Source: CAWCFV01 sp963794995
GTDB taxonomy: Bacteria > Actinomycetota > Actinomycetes > JACCUZ01
Reading direction: 5' to 3'
DNA: 64,000 nucleotides
Assembly: GCA_963794995.1 (NCBI GenBank)
Contig: CAWCFV010000002.1
Location: forward strand, 1,178,001-1,242,000
Positions within the stretch are counted from its first letter, which is position 1. Every line of letters starts with the position of its first letter. Below the pieces are notes generated by a model that worked only from the letters and a program-made list of their open reading frames with translations, did not search any database and was not told where the DNA came from. The position numbers and the translations under genes are program-made. Below are positions 35,427 to 44,449 of this stretch, piece by piece.

Positions 35427-36029
35427 TCAGACGGCCAGCCGGATCACGCCGTAGTCGTAGGCGCGACGCCGGTAGACCACACTGGGCTGCTCGGTGTCGG
35501 CGTCGACGAAGAGGTAGAAGTCGTGGCCGACGAGCTCCATCTCGTACAGGGCCTGGTCGAGGTTGATCGGCGTCGCCGCGTGCACCTTCTCGCGCACGTA
35601 CATCGGACCGTCCTCGGCAGCGCTGCCGTAGGGGTCGTGCGCGTCGGTCTCGGGCTCGGCGAGCCCGGCCGAGCCGTCGAGACCGGCCGTGGCAGCGGCG
35701 ACGGACACCGGGGTCTTCGCCCCGTGGTGCACCTTGCGCCGGTCGTGGGCGCGGCGCAGCCGGCCCTCGAGCTTGCTGACCGCGAGGTCCAGGGCCGCGT
35801 AGTGGTCCGGTGCGTTGGCCTCGGCCCGCATGACCGGGCCGCGCGACCGGATGGTGATCTCGATCCGCTCGCACTGGTCGGCGAGCCGGGGGTTCTTCTC
35901 GTGGGAGCACTCGACGTCGACGCTGATCACCTTGGGATCGAGCTTCTCGATCTTCGCCAGCTTCTCCTGGACGTGTCCACGGAAGCGCTCGGGGATCTCG
36001 GTGTTGCGGCCCTTGACGACGATGTCCAC
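35427..36029 (-). CDS. hpf: Ribosome hibernation-promoting factor, long form
   Basis: About 200 residues. The N-terminal HPF/RaiA domain reads VDIVVKGRNTEIPERFRGHVQEKLAKIEKLDPKVISVDV and continues to EGRLRRAHDRRKVHHG; a linker follows; the C-terminal dimerisation domain is MYVREKVHAATPINLDQALYEMELVGHDFYLFVDADTEQPSVVYRRRAYDYGVIRLA. The long form brings two 70S ribosomes together into 100S particles under stress. GTG at 36029 has GGAGG eight bases upstream. The first in-frame region upstream is not conserved. Confidence 0.94.
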   Translation of the reverse strand: MDIVVKGRNTEIPERFRGHVQEKLAKIEKLDPKVISVDVECSHEKNPRLADQCERIEITIRSRGPVMRAEANAPDHYAALDLAVSKLEGRLRRAHDRRKVHHGAKTPVSVAAATAGLDGSAGLAEPETDAHDPYGSAAEDGPMYVREKVHAATPINLDQALYEMELVGHDFYLFVDADTEQPSVVYRRRAYDYGVIRLAV

Positions 36030-36362
36030 GAAGTGGTCCTCCAAGCTGTCGGGAGCAGTCGGAACAGCCAGCCCAGGCCTGCTGGTGACACCCACCCGGC
36101 CGACCTGGTCTTCGACCCCACATCCGCCTGCTGAGGGTCTCGCAGCGGTATCCGCCACTACTCCCCTTCTCCCGGCTCGGGAACCATCCGGGCTCCCGAC
36201 GGGGCAGGACTTACTACTAAGCCGCACCGTGATCGGACGACGAGAAGTCGCCTTACGTGGACCGTTTCGCCTGCGGCTGGCATCGGCTTGCCGGACGGCC
36301 ACCCCGCGAGGAACGACCACTCCGACGCAACCACGGACCCGGGCGGGTGCCATGACGGAACG
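36030..36362. other. Intergenic stretch between hpf and comF
   Basis: A 333-base gap without a convincing gene on either strand. It must hold the promoter of hpf (read leftwards). I see a less G+C-rich patch (around 36205-36225, ACTTACTACTAAG on the plus strand) and partial inverted repeats (GGGAGCCCGG / CCGAGCCGGG around 36165-36200), but no promoter with a good match to a known sigma factor consensus. No other structure recognised. Confidence 0.5.
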
Positions 36363-37085
36363 CTAGTCCCTGTCACGCGCCGGGGACAGCCCGCCCCTCT
36401 CACCCGCCCGTCGTGGGGTGGCGGCCACCACGGCCGCCGCCCGGGCGGGCGCACCCGCCGCGGCGAGCGCCCGCGCCGACTCGGCCAGGGTGGCGCCGGT
36501 CGTCAGCACGTCGTCGACGAGCAGCACCCGGCGGCCGACGAGTGCGGCGCACCGGGCCGGCACCGCCCGCACCGCGCCGGCCAGGTTGGCCGCGCGCGCC
36601 GCCGCGCCCAGGCCCGCCTGGTCGCGCGCCCTGCCCGACATCCGCAGCGCAGCGACCACGCTCGCCTCGACACCCTCGGACCGGAGCACCGCCGCGGCCA
36701 CCTCGGCGAGCGCTCGGGTGGGGTCACGGCCGCGGGCGCGCACCGCCGCGGGCCGCGACGGCGCCGGGACCAGCACGACCGCACGGCGCGAGCCCGCGGC
36801 CCCCGCCGCGCGCACCGACGCGGCCAGCGCTGCGCCCAGCGGACCGGCCAGCGCCCGCACCCCGTGCTCCTTGTGCGCGAGCAGCGCCGCGCGCACGGCG
36901 CCCTCGTACCCGGCCACCGCCCACGTCGGCGGCAGCCCCGCGGGGCGCGGGTCCAGCACGGCGGGTCGCGGCGCGCGGTGCAGCGAGTCGGCGCAGGCCC
37001 GGCACCACACCGTCGCCTCGGCGCCGCAGCCGGCGCAGGTGACCGGCAGCACGAGGTCGAGAAGGGCACGCAGGACGAGCAGCAC
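36363..37085 (-). CDS. ComF-family phosphoribosyltransferase-like protein
   Basis: 240 residues. N-terminal zinc-ribbon-like Cys pairs LPVTCAGCGAEATVWCRACADSLH, then the conserved WAVAGYEGAVRAALLAHKEHG, and the PRPP-binding loop VLLVDDVLTTGATLAESARAL of type I phosphoribosyltransferases. ComF proteins are needed for DNA uptake in competent bacteria, while in actinobacteria the role is uncertain. GTG at 37085. Located between hpf and lpqB as in M. tuberculosis (Rv3242c). Confidence 0.9.
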   Translation of the reverse strand: MLLVLRALLDLVLPVTCAGCGAEATVWCRACADSLHRAPRPAVLDPRPAGLPPTWAVAGYEGAVRAALLAHKEHGVRALAGPLGAALAASVRAAGAAGSRRAVVLVPAPSRPAAVRARGRDPTRALAEVAAAVLRSEGVEASVVAALRMSGRARDQAGLGAAARAANLAGAVRAVPARCAALVGRRVLLVDDVLTTGATLAESARALAAAGAPARAAAVVAATPRRAGERGGLSPARDRD

Positions 37086-37210
37086 CCGGCCAGCGTGGCC
37101 GCCACCGGATGCCGCACGCCGCCGGCGCGACGGATCCGTGGACGACGCGGCCCTGTGGACGACGCGGCCCTGTGGACGACGCGGCCGGGTGGACGACCGG
37201 TCAGGGGCGG

Positions 37211-39010
37211 TCAGCCCGGGTAGGCGGGGTCGGTCCCCGGACCGAGGAGCACCCACCCCCGGCTCGAGGTGAACTCGGCCAGCTGCCCGTCCGCGGTGCC
37301 CACGACCAGCGGCGGTCCCTGCGCTGTCTGCGGCGGGGCGGCCGTGACCGTGACGGCTCCGGGCAGGGGCGCGACGTCGCGGACCTCGTACCCGTCGACC
37401 CCCAGCACGTACGGACGCGGCTCGGCGCCCTCGACGCTGCCCAGGGCGACCAGGTGGGTCGCGTCGGCCCAGCCCGCGTCGAGGACGGCGCGCAGCCCGG
37501 GGACCGGCTCCGCGACGTCGACCACCGACACCTGGTCGTCGCCCTCGGCCGTGCTGATCCGCGAGACGCCGCCGATCAGGAGCCGCGCACCGCGTCCGGT
37601 GCCGAAGACCAGCGCCACCCGTGCCCCGTCGCGACCGACCGCCACCGACGTGGGGAGGCGGCCGCCCGGTCCGTCGGGCACGGCGACCGCGATGGCCTCG
37701 TCGGCGCCGTTGGCCAGGTAGAGCAGCTGCCCGTTCGACCGGTCGACCACCCACAGGTTGTTGTCGCGGTCCCACGAGGGGGCGGCCAGGTCGGTCCCCC
37801 GGATCCGCGCGTCCAGCGTCCCCCCGACGGTCATCCGGCCCACCGAGACCGTGCTCCCGTCGCTGCTGACCGCCGCGAGGCGCTGCCCGTCGAGCGACAC
37901 GGCCGGTGACCGCAGCGCCGGCTGCTCCGCCCCGCCGTCGCCGTCGACCACGGTGAACCGTTCGTCGAGGTAGCGGCCGACCTGGCCGTCGACCACGGCG
38001 AAGGCGGTGGGCGTGGCGGGGAGCAGGTCAGGGTCGTACTGCGGCCACGCGACGCGTGGCTGCTCGGCCGCGACCCCGGCGACCGCGAGGTCCTCGCCGC
38101 CCGCCATGATCCGGATCCGCAGCACGCTGGGCAGCTGCTTGAGGGTCCAGACGAGCTGGGCCGACAGCTGCTCGCGGGCCTCGTCGTCGGCCTGCAGCGC
38201 GACCTCGTCCAGCCGCACGGTGGCCACCCCGTCGCGCACCGGCACCGAGGGCACCTCGAGGGCGGTCCCCTCGGGGATCGCGGTGACGGCAGCCCCCCGG
38301 AGCGGCGTCGTGGGCCCGCGCAGCAGCCGGGCGACGATCTTGGTGGTGAGCCCGGGCAGCTCGGGAAGCAGGACGACGTCCGGGACCAGCGTGCTCGCCC
38401 GTGGCGCGAGGAAGTACAGCGTCACCGGCCGGTAGGTCTCGCTCACCTCGGAGCTGGTCAGCAGCAGGCCGTCCTCGAGCTGCGAGATCCGCCACTCCGC
38501 GCCGACCCGCTCGAGCTGGAACGGCCGGGCGAGAGGGGTGTCCGGCGCCGACCGGGTGAACCGGCCGTCGGCGGCGATCCGGCCGCGTTCGGTGCCCTCG
38601 GCGGTGACGGTGACGACCTCGCCCTCGACCCCGCTGGGCAGCGCGCCCGGCGCCCCGTCCAGGGAGGCGGGCGACGGGGCCTGGTCGTAGACGACGGTGC
38701 CGGCCTGCGCCCGCCAGCGCTGGCGGGCCGTCGGCGTGAGGTACTCACGGGCCACCGCGTGGTCGTTCTGGAAGTCCGCGCTCGAGGAGAGGAAGCCCGC
38801 CACCACGTCCTGCGGGCTGGCGCCGGGACGCGGCGGGACACCGATGAACGGGACCACGTCGGCGCCACGCTCCAGCCGGAGGTCGTCGCGGGCGGCCCGC
38901 ACCGGACCGGACGTGGGGATGGTCGCGCAGCCGGTCATCGCGACCACCACGGGCAGCAGCAGGAGCGCCCGGCGCGCCCGGCGCACCCCGCACCCCCGGC
39001 GCTCAGACAT
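37211..39010 (-). CDS. lpqB: Lipoprotein LpqB, beta-propeller and GerMN domains
   Basis: 599 residues. N-terminal signal RRARRALLLLPVVVAMTGC gives a lipobox-like MTGC and membrane anchoring outside the cell. After it comes the LpqB N-terminal region (IPTSGPVRAARDDLR...), a GerMN-like domain (PVTLYFLAPRASTLVPDVVLLPELPG), and a C-terminal beta-propeller (PAVSLDGQRLAAVSSDGSTVSVG, PSWDRDNNLWVVDRSNGQLLYL). Known in mycobacteria to work with the MtrAB two-component system and affect cell-wall signalling. Starts 8 bases inside the end of mtrB, so it is coupled. Confidence 0.93.
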   Translation of the reverse strand: MSERRGCGVRRARRALLLLPVVVAMTGCATIPTSGPVRAARDDLRLERGADVVPFIGVPPRPGASPQDVVAGFLSSSADFQNDHAVAREYLTPTARQRWRAQAGTVVYDQAPSPASLDGAPGALPSGVEGEVVTVTAEGTERGRIAADGRFTRSAPDTPLARPFQLERVGAEWRISQLEDGLLLTSSEVSETYRPVTLYFLAPRASTLVPDVVLLPELPGLTTKIVARLLRGPTTPLRGAAVTAIPEGTALEVPSVPVRDGVATVRLDEVALQADDEAREQLSAQLVWTLKQLPSVLRIRIMAGGEDLAVAGVAAEQPRVAWPQYDPDLLPATPTAFAVVDGQVGRYLDERFTVVDGDGGAEQPALRSPAVSLDGQRLAAVSSDGSTVSVGRMTVGGTLDARIRGTDLAAPSWDRDNNLWVVDRSNGQLLYLANGADEAIAVAVPDGPGGRLPTSVAVGRDGARVALVFGTGRGARLLIGGVSRISTAEGDDQVSVVDVAEPVPGLRAVLDAGWADATHLVALGSVEGAEPRPYVLGVDGYEVRDVAPLPGAVTVTAAPPQTAQGPPLVVGTADGQLAEFTSSRGWVLLGPGTDPAYPG

Positions 39011-40610
39011 CGACACCGCCGGGGGTGCGGATCCGGCGGTACGGCTGCCCGACCGACAGCGGCCGGCTGCGGCGCAGCGAGTCGGCGGGCTCCAGCGGGA
39101 TCGGCGAGCCCTGGAGCTCGCTCCCGACCTGACGGGGGACCGTGAGCCTGAACTGGCAGCCGTCGCCGGGCTCGCCCCAGGCCTGCAGCCAGCCACCGTG
39201 CAGGTGGGCGTCCTCCAGGGCGATGGACAGGCCGAGCCCGGTGCCGCCGGTGGTGCGCGCTCGCGCGGGGTCGGCCCGCCAGAACCGGTTGAACACCATG
39301 CCGACGTCCTCGGCCGCGAGGCCGATCCCCCGGTCGCGGACGGCGACGGCGGCGGCGTGGTCGTCGGCGGCGACGAACACCTTCACCGGGCGGCCCTCGC
39401 CGTGCTCGATGGCGTTGGCGACCAGGTTGCGCAGGATCCGCTCGATCCGCCGGGCGTCGACCTCGGCCGTGCAGGCGGAGCCCGGGGCGACCAGCTCCAG
39501 GGTGCTGCCCTTCCGCTCGGCCAGCGGCGCCATGGCCTCGATCACGGTAGCCGCGACACCCCGCAGGTCGACCGGGTCGGCCTCGAGCAGCGCCGCGCCG
39601 GCGTCGTACCTGCTGATCTCGAGCAGGTCCGCCAGCAGCGCCTCGAACCGGTCGAGCTGGGCCTGGAGGATCTCGGCGCTGCGCTCGACGGCAGGGTCGA
39701 AGTCGGCCCGGGCCTCGTGCAGGACGTCGGCCGCCATCCGCACCGTCGTCAGCGGCGTGCGCAGCTCGTGGGACACGTCCGAGACGAACCGGCGCTGCAC
39801 CCGGGAGAGGTCCTCGAGCTGTCGGATCTGGCGCTGGAGGCTGCTCGCCATCCTGTTGAACGACGCGGCCAGCCGGGCCAGGTCGTCCTCCCCGCGGACC
39901 CGCATGCGCTCCTCGAGCCGGCCGGCCGAGAGCCGCTCCGCGATGCGGGCGGCCATCCGCACCGGCGTCACCACCTGGCGGGTGACCAGGAACGCGATGC
40001 CGCCGACGAGGATCACCAGCCCGAGAGCCGCCAGCAGCAGCGCGTTGCGCACCAGGTCGAGGGTGTCGGCCTCCTTGTCCAGCGGGAAGAGGAAGTACAG
40101 CTCGTAGGTCCCGAAGCTGGGCACCACCACCGGGGCCCCCACCACGACGGCCGGCACGTCACCGCCGAACGAGCGGGAGGTCGCGGTGTAGGTCCACTGC
40201 TGCGCCGGGTTGCGGGCGATCTGCTCGCGCAGCGCGTCGGGCACGGCGTCGGGGTCGACCGCGAACGAGCTGCGGCTCAACGGCGCCCGGGGGTCGGAGA
40301 CGTCCGGGCCGCGGAGCAGGACGACCTGTCGCGACCCGGCGGCCCCGCCGCCGCGGGCGAGCTGGCGGACCAGGTCCGGTACGAGCGTGTCGTAGGCGCC
40401 GGGCTCGCTGACGTCGGCCGAGTTGAGCGCCTCCTGCGAGGACCGGGCACCGGTCGACCCCTCGTCCAGCGCGGCCTGGACCTTGGACTCGAGCAGGCCG
40501 TCGCGCACCCGCGTCATGAGCACCGTGCCGAGCACGGCGATGGCGATCAGCGAGAACACCGTGGTCGTGGTCACGACCCGCAGCTGCAGCGACCGCCGCC
40601 ACAGGGCCAC
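39003..40610 (-). CDS. mtrB: Sensor histidine kinase MtrB
   Basis: Membrane kinase for MtrA controlling cell-cycle and envelope genes. TM1 near the start (VFSLIAIAVLGTVLMTRV), an extracytoplasmic domain, TM2 (NALLLAALGLVILVGGIAFLVT), HAMP, then the H-box RRFVSDVSHELRTPLTTVRMA, N-box LRNLVANAIEHG, G1 VRDRGIGLAAEDVGMVFNRFW and G2 GGTGLGLSIALEDAHL. GTG at 40610 is the first usual start codon in frame; conserved sequence (AVALWRRSLQLRVV) begins right there, but family members have about 30 more residues, which would need a rare start such as CTG at 40703 or reflect an indel. Confidence 0.93.
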   Translation of the reverse strand: MALWRRSLQLRVVTTTTVFSLIAIAVLGTVLMTRVRDGLLESKVQAALDEGSTGARSSQEALNSADVSEPGAYDTLVPDLVRQLARGGGAAGSRQVVLLRGPDVSDPRAPLSRSSFAVDPDAVPDALREQIARNPAQQWTYTATSRSFGGDVPAVVVGAPVVVPSFGTYELYFLFPLDKEADTLDLVRNALLLAALGLVILVGGIAFLVTRQVVTPVRMAARIAERLSAGRLEERMRVRGEDDLARLAASFNRMASSLQRQIRQLEDLSRVQRRFVSDVSHELRTPLTTVRMAADVLHEARADFDPAVERSAEILQAQLDRFEALLADLLEISRYDAGAALLEADPVDLRGVAATVIEAMAPLAERKGSTLELVAPGSACTAEVDARRIERILRNLVANAIEHGEGRPVKVFVAADDHAAAVAVRDRGIGLAAEDVGMVFNRFWRADPARARTTGGTGLGLSIALEDAHLHGGWLQAWGEPGDGCQFRLTVPRQVGSELQGSPIPLEPADSLRRSRPLSVGQPYRRIRTPGGVDV

Positions 40611-40699
40611 GGCGCGACGCCACCGGCGCCGGACAGCGCGGCGCGCCCAGGTCGCGACGCCCGGCGGGCGGTCGGAGCCGAGGGAGGCAGGGGGAACGG

Positions 40700-41377
40700 T
40701 CAGGCCGGTCCCGCCTTGTACCCGACGCCGCGCACGGTGACCACGACCTCCGGGTTCTCGGGGTCGCGCTCGATCTTGGAGCGCAGCCGCTGGACGTGGA
40801 CGTTGACCAGGCGGGTGTCGGCTGCGTGGCGGTAGCCCCACACCTGCTCGAGCAGCACCTCGCGGGTGAAGACCTGCCACGGCTTGCGCGCCAGGGCCAC
40901 CAGCAGGTCGAACTCCAGCGGGGTGAGGGCGATCGGGACGCCGTCGCGCTTGATCGAGTGTCCGGCCACGTCGATGACGAGGTCGCCGATCTCCAGCAGC
41001 TCCTGGGCCGGCTCCTCGGTACGCCGCAGCCGGGCCCGGATGCGGGCGACGAGCTCCTTGGGCTTGAAGGGCTTCATCACGTAGTCGTCGGCCCCGGACT
41101 CCAGCCCGACGACGACGTCGATGGTGTCGGTCTTCGCCGTCAGCATGACGATCGGGACGCCTGACTCGGCCCGGATCGCCCGGCACACGTCGATGCCGTC
41201 GGTCCCCGGGAGCATGAGGTCGAGCAGCACCAGGTCCGGCTTGTGCTCACGGAACGCGGCGAGCGCCTGGTCGCCGTCGGAGCACATCGACGGCTCGTAG
41301 CCCTCGCCGCGCAGCACGATGCCGAGCATCTCGGCCAGCGCGGTGTCGTCGTCGACGATGAGCACGCGTCCCTTCAT
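40700..41377 (-). CDS. mtrA: Response regulator MtrA
   Basis: 225 residues, OmpR type. Receiver: KGRVLIVDDDTALAEMLGIVL, the phospho-acceptor Asp in DLVLLDLMLPGTDG, Lys in DDYVMKPFKPKELVARIRARL. Effector winged helix ends EVVVTVRGVGYKAGP. Upstream of mtrB, with the stop about 90 bases before the mtrB GTG chosen here. The gene is conserved across actinobacteria and essential in M. tuberculosis. Confidence 0.96.
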   Translation of the reverse strand: MKGRVLIVDDDTALAEMLGIVLRGEGYEPSMCSDGDQALAAFREHKPDLVLLDLMLPGTDGIDVCRAIRAESGVPIVMLTAKTDTIDVVVGLESGADDYVMKPFKPKELVARIRARLRRTEEPAQELLEIGDLVIDVAGHSIKRDGVPIALTPLEFDLLVALARKPWQVFTREVLLEQVWGYRHAADTRLVNVHVQRLRSKIERDPENPEVVVTVRGVGYKAGPA

Positions 41378-41465
41378 GTGCTCATCGTGGCATCCCGCCG
41401 GAGAAGATGCGGGCAGGCGCGGGCAACGCCGCGGGACGTCCGGACCGGCGTGCGACGATGGCCCG

Positions 41466-42665
41466 GTGAGCGACGAGCAGCCGGGGGGCTGGCCCCGCCC
41501 CGAGGACCCCCGGGCGCCGAGCACCCCCGTCCCGCCGGGCTGGGCGCCCCAGCAGCCGCCCGCGCAGGGCCCGGCCTACGGCTGGCAGCAGCAGGGCTGG
41601 CAGGCCCCGGCCCCCGCAGCAGCACCGGGGTACGGGGTCTCCCCCGGGTTCCCGCCACCGCCCCCGCCGCCGCCGAAGCCGGGCATCGTGCCCCTCCGGC
41701 CGCTCGGTGTGGGCGAGATCCTCGACGGCGCCATCGCCGCGATGCGCACCCACTGGCGGATCATGCTCGGCCTGTCGGCGGTGGTCGCGGCCGTCACCCA
41801 GCTGCTCACGATCCCGCTGACCTGGGCGCTGCTGCACGACGCCGGGCAGACCGACTTCGGCTTCTCCGGGACCTCGTCCGCGGAGGCCGACCTCACGGTC
41901 GCGGCCAGCACGATCACCAGCGCGCTCGTCCAGGGCCTCGTCACCGTGATCGCGGTCATCGTGCTGACCGGCGTGCTCACCGCCGCGGTGAGCCAGGCCG
42001 TCCTCGGCCGGCCCATCTCCACCCGCGAGGCCTGGGCCCAGGCCCGGCCGCGGATCCCGGCGCTGCTCGGGGTCACGGGTCTCATCGTGCTGATCTCGCT
42101 CGGCCTGCTGGTCGCCTGCCTGGCTCCCGGCGTGGTGCTCGCCCTCACCGATGCGCCGGGCATCGCCACCGGGTCGGCGCTCGCCGTCGGAGGCCTGGTC
42201 CTGGTCGTCGCGGTCGTGTACGTCTACACCGCCTTCGCCCTGGCGCCTCCGGCGATCGTCCTCGAGCGGCAACGGGTGGTCGCGTCGCTGCGGCGGTCGC
42301 GGTCGCTGGTGGCCGGTGCCTGGTGGCGCACGTTCGGGATCCTGCTGCTCGTCAACGTCATCGCCCAGGTGCTCAGCGGGATCCTGGGCACACCGTTCTC
42401 GCTTGCGGCGGTGGGCCTCGCGACCGTCGGCGGCGGCGACGGCAACATCTTCACCCTCGGCCCGCTGCTGGTGACCTCGGTCGGGACCATCCTCGCGGCG
42501 ATGGTGACCTGGCCGTTCACGGCCGTCGCGACCGCTCTGCTGTACGTCGACCGGCGGATGCGCCGTGAGGCGCTCGACCTCGAGCTGGTCCGCGCCGCCG
42601 GCCTCGCGGGGCCGGGGGGCTCCGGCGCCGACCCGGCGACGGACCGCCCGCTGCCCTACTCGTGA
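41466..42665 (+). CDS. Membrane protein with Pro-rich cytoplasmic N terminus
   Basis: 399 residues, GTG at 41466. N-terminal 70 residues are Pro/Gln/Gly-rich (GWAPQQPPAQGPAYGWQQQG, then PPPPPPPPKPGIVPLRPLGVGEILDGAIAAMRTHW). The IPLRPLxxGEILDGA box is characteristic of a family often annotated as glycerophosphoryl diester phosphodiesterase membrane-domain proteins. Around six membrane segments follow (e.g. LVQGLVTVIAVIVLTGVLTA, LGVTGLIVLISLGLLVACLA, LAVGGLVLVVAVVYVYTAF). First gene of the DUF4129/DUF4350/MoxR/DUF58 cluster, overlapping the next by GTGA. Divergent from mtrA. Confidence 0.78.
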   Translation: MSDEQPGGWPRPEDPRAPSTPVPPGWAPQQPPAQGPAYGWQQQGWQAPAPAAAPGYGVSPGFPPPPPPPPKPGIVPLRPLGVGEILDGAIAAMRTHWRIMLGLSAVVAAVTQLLTIPLTWALLHDAGQTDFGFSGTSSAEADLTVAASTITSALVQGLVTVIAVIVLTGVLTAAVSQAVLGRPISTREAWAQARPRIPALLGVTGLIVLISLGLLVACLAPGVVLALTDAPGIATGSALAVGGLVLVVAVVYVYTAFALAPPAIVLERQRVVASLRRSRSLVAGAWWRTFGILLLVNVIAQVLSGILGTPFSLAAVGLATVGGGDGNIFTLGPLLVTSVGTILAAMVTWPFTAVATALLYVDRRMRREALDLELVRAAGLAGPGGSGADPATDRPLPYS

Positions 42666-43295
42666 TCGCCACGGCCCCGGTCGAGCTGGGCCGCGAGGAG
42701 GCGGCCCGCCTGGCCCGGGAGGAGCTGTCCCGGCAGGTCTACCGCGACCAGCAGCCAGGGCTGGGCCGAGCGGCTGGTCCGCTGGCTGCTCGGACGCGCC
42801 GGGGAGCTGCTCGACCAGGTGGTCGGCGCGACCCCCGGCGGGCCGGGCTGGCTCGTGGTCCTGGTGCTGCTCGTCGTGGCCGCCGGGGTCGCGGTCCGGC
42901 TCAGGGTCGGGCCGCTCGCGACGAGGGCCGCCGGCGACCTGGCCCTGTTCGGCGGCCGCCCGCGCAGCGCTGCCGAGCACCGGGCCGCGGCGGACGCGCA
43001 CGCGGCCCGGGGGGACTGGGCCGGTGCGGTGCGCGAACGCCTGCGTGCGGTCATCCGGTCGCTGGAGGAGCGCGCGGTCCTCGACGAACGGCCCGGTCGC
43101 ACCGCCGACGAGGCGGCCGCCGAGGCCGGCGCCGCGCTGCCCTCCTGCGCGGCGGACCTGCGCCGGGCGGCGCGGCTGTTCGACGACGTCTGGTACGGCG
43201 GCCGGGCGGCCGACGCCGGGTCGGACGCGGCGCTGCGCGACCTGGACCAGAAGGTGCGCGCCGCCCGTCCACAGTCGGTCGGGTCCCGCCCGTGA
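42662..43295 (+). pseudogene. DUF4129-domain membrane protein, broken by a frameshift
   Basis: GTG at 42662 opens GREEAARLAREELSRQVYRDQQPG, the normal DUF4129-cluster N terminus. After about base 42761 the homologous sequence continues in another frame: WAERLVRWLLGRAGELLDQVV, then the membrane segment WLVVLVLLVVAAGVAV and the DUF4129 domain PRSAAEHRAAADAHAARGDWAGAVRERLRAVIRSLEERAVLDERPGR-type sequence to the stop at 43295. Deleting one C in CCAGGGCTGGGCC restores a single frame. Whether a sequence error or a true mutation cannot be told here. Position in the conserved cluster and intact overlaps on both sides favour an error. Role: unknown, membrane-bound. Confidence 0.82.
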
Positions 43296-44449
43296 CACCC
43301 GGCACCGCGCCCCGGACCTCCACCGACCCGAGCGCGCGTGACCTGTGGCGCGCCGCCCGCGGACCGGTCGTGGTGGCCGGGGTGGTGCTCGTCGCCGGCC
43401 TGCTGCTGGCGCTGGCGACCGGCGGCGGGGGGTCGCCCCGCCTCGACCCGGGGTCGGCGGCACCAGGGGGCGCGCGGGCCGTGGCCGAGCTGCTCGACGA
43501 CCAGGGGGTGCAGGTGGACCTGGTCACCACCAGCGCCGGCGCCGCCCGCGCGGCGGCCGGTGGCGACACGCTGCTCGTCGTCGACCCGGACCTGCTCGCC
43601 GACCGGCAGGTCGAGGCCGCCCGCGGCACCGGGGCCGACCTCGTGCTCGTGTCGACGACGCTCCCCGAGCGCTGGGTGCCCGGCGCGCGGGCCGTCCCGG
43701 CCGACCCCGGCGTCCGCGGGCCGGGGTGCCGGCTCGCGGCCGCGCAGCGCGCCGGCCGGGCCGACTCCGGTGCGGTCGCGTACGACGTGGACGGGTCGGC
43801 GCTGGCCGGTGGCGACCGCTGCTACTCCCGGGACGGCCGCCCGTCCCTCGTGCAGGGCAGCACCGACGGGCAGCGCGTCACCCTCCTCGGGACCGGCTCG
43901 CCGCTCACGAACGAGCGCCTGGACGACGAGGGCAACGCTGCGCTGGCGGTCGGGCTGCTGGGCGGCACCGACCGCCTGGTCTGGTACCTCCCGTCCGCCT
44001 CCGACGTCCCGGAAGGCGCCCAGCAGTCGCTGTACTCCCTGGTGCCCGAGGGTGTCTGGTGGGGCCTGGGCCAGCTCGCCGTCGCCGTGCTGGTGCTCGC
44101 GCTGTGGCGGGCCCGCCGACTCGGACCGGTCGTCGCCGAGCCGCTGCCGGTGCTCGTGCGGGCGGCCGAGACCGTGGAGGGGCGGGGCCGGCTCTACCGG
44201 CGCGCCGGGGCCCGGGACCGGGCCGGCCAGGCGCTGCGCGTGGCCGCGCTCGCGCGGCTGGTGCCCGCCCTCGGCCTGCCGCGCCGCGCCGAGCCCGCCG
44301 CCGTGGTCGCCGCGGTCTCCGGCCGGTCGTCGCGGCCGTCCCCCGACGTCGCGACGCTCCTGTACGGTGCCGCACCGGCCGACGACGCGGCCCTGGTGCG
44401 CCTCGCCGACGACCTGGACGACCTGGAGAGAGAGGTAGGCCGACCATGA
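43292..44449 (+). CDS. DUF4350-domain membrane protein
   Basis: 385 residues. TM1 VVVAGVVLVAGLLLALATGG, then the DUF4350 domain (GGARAVAELLDDQGVQVDLVTT, DTLLVVDPDLLADRQVEAA, GRVTLLGTGSPLTNERLDDEGNAALAVGLLGG-type), TM2 WWGLGQLAVAVLVLALWRARRLG, and a cytoplasmic tail ending in LVRLADDLDDLEREV. Starts by GTGA overlap with the preceding gene and its stop overlaps the moxR start by ATGA. It probably forms a membrane complex with the other cluster products; function unknown. Confidence 0.85.
   Translation: MTPGTAPRTSTDPSARDLWRAARGPVVVAGVVLVAGLLLALATGGGGSPRLDPGSAAPGGARAVAELLDDQGVQVDLVTTSAGAARAAAGGDTLLVVDPDLLADRQVEAARGTGADLVLVSTTLPERWVPGARAVPADPGVRGPGCRLAAAQRAGRADSGAVAYDVDGSALAGGDRCYSRDGRPSLVQGSTDGQRVTLLGTGSPLTNERLDDEGNAALAVGLLGGTDRLVWYLPSASDVPEGAQQSLYSLVPEGVWWGLGQLAVAVLVLALWRARRLGPVVAEPLPVLVRAAETVEGRGRLYRRAGARDRAGQALRVAALARLVPALGLPRRAEPAAVVAAVSGRSSRPSPDVATLLYGAAPADDAALVRLADDLDDLEREVGRP

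Noticed and set aside
36030..36362. Minus-strand extension of hpf to 36353
   Set aside because: Upstream of GTG 36029 the sequence is not conserved, and a good GGAGG ribosome site supports the shorter start.
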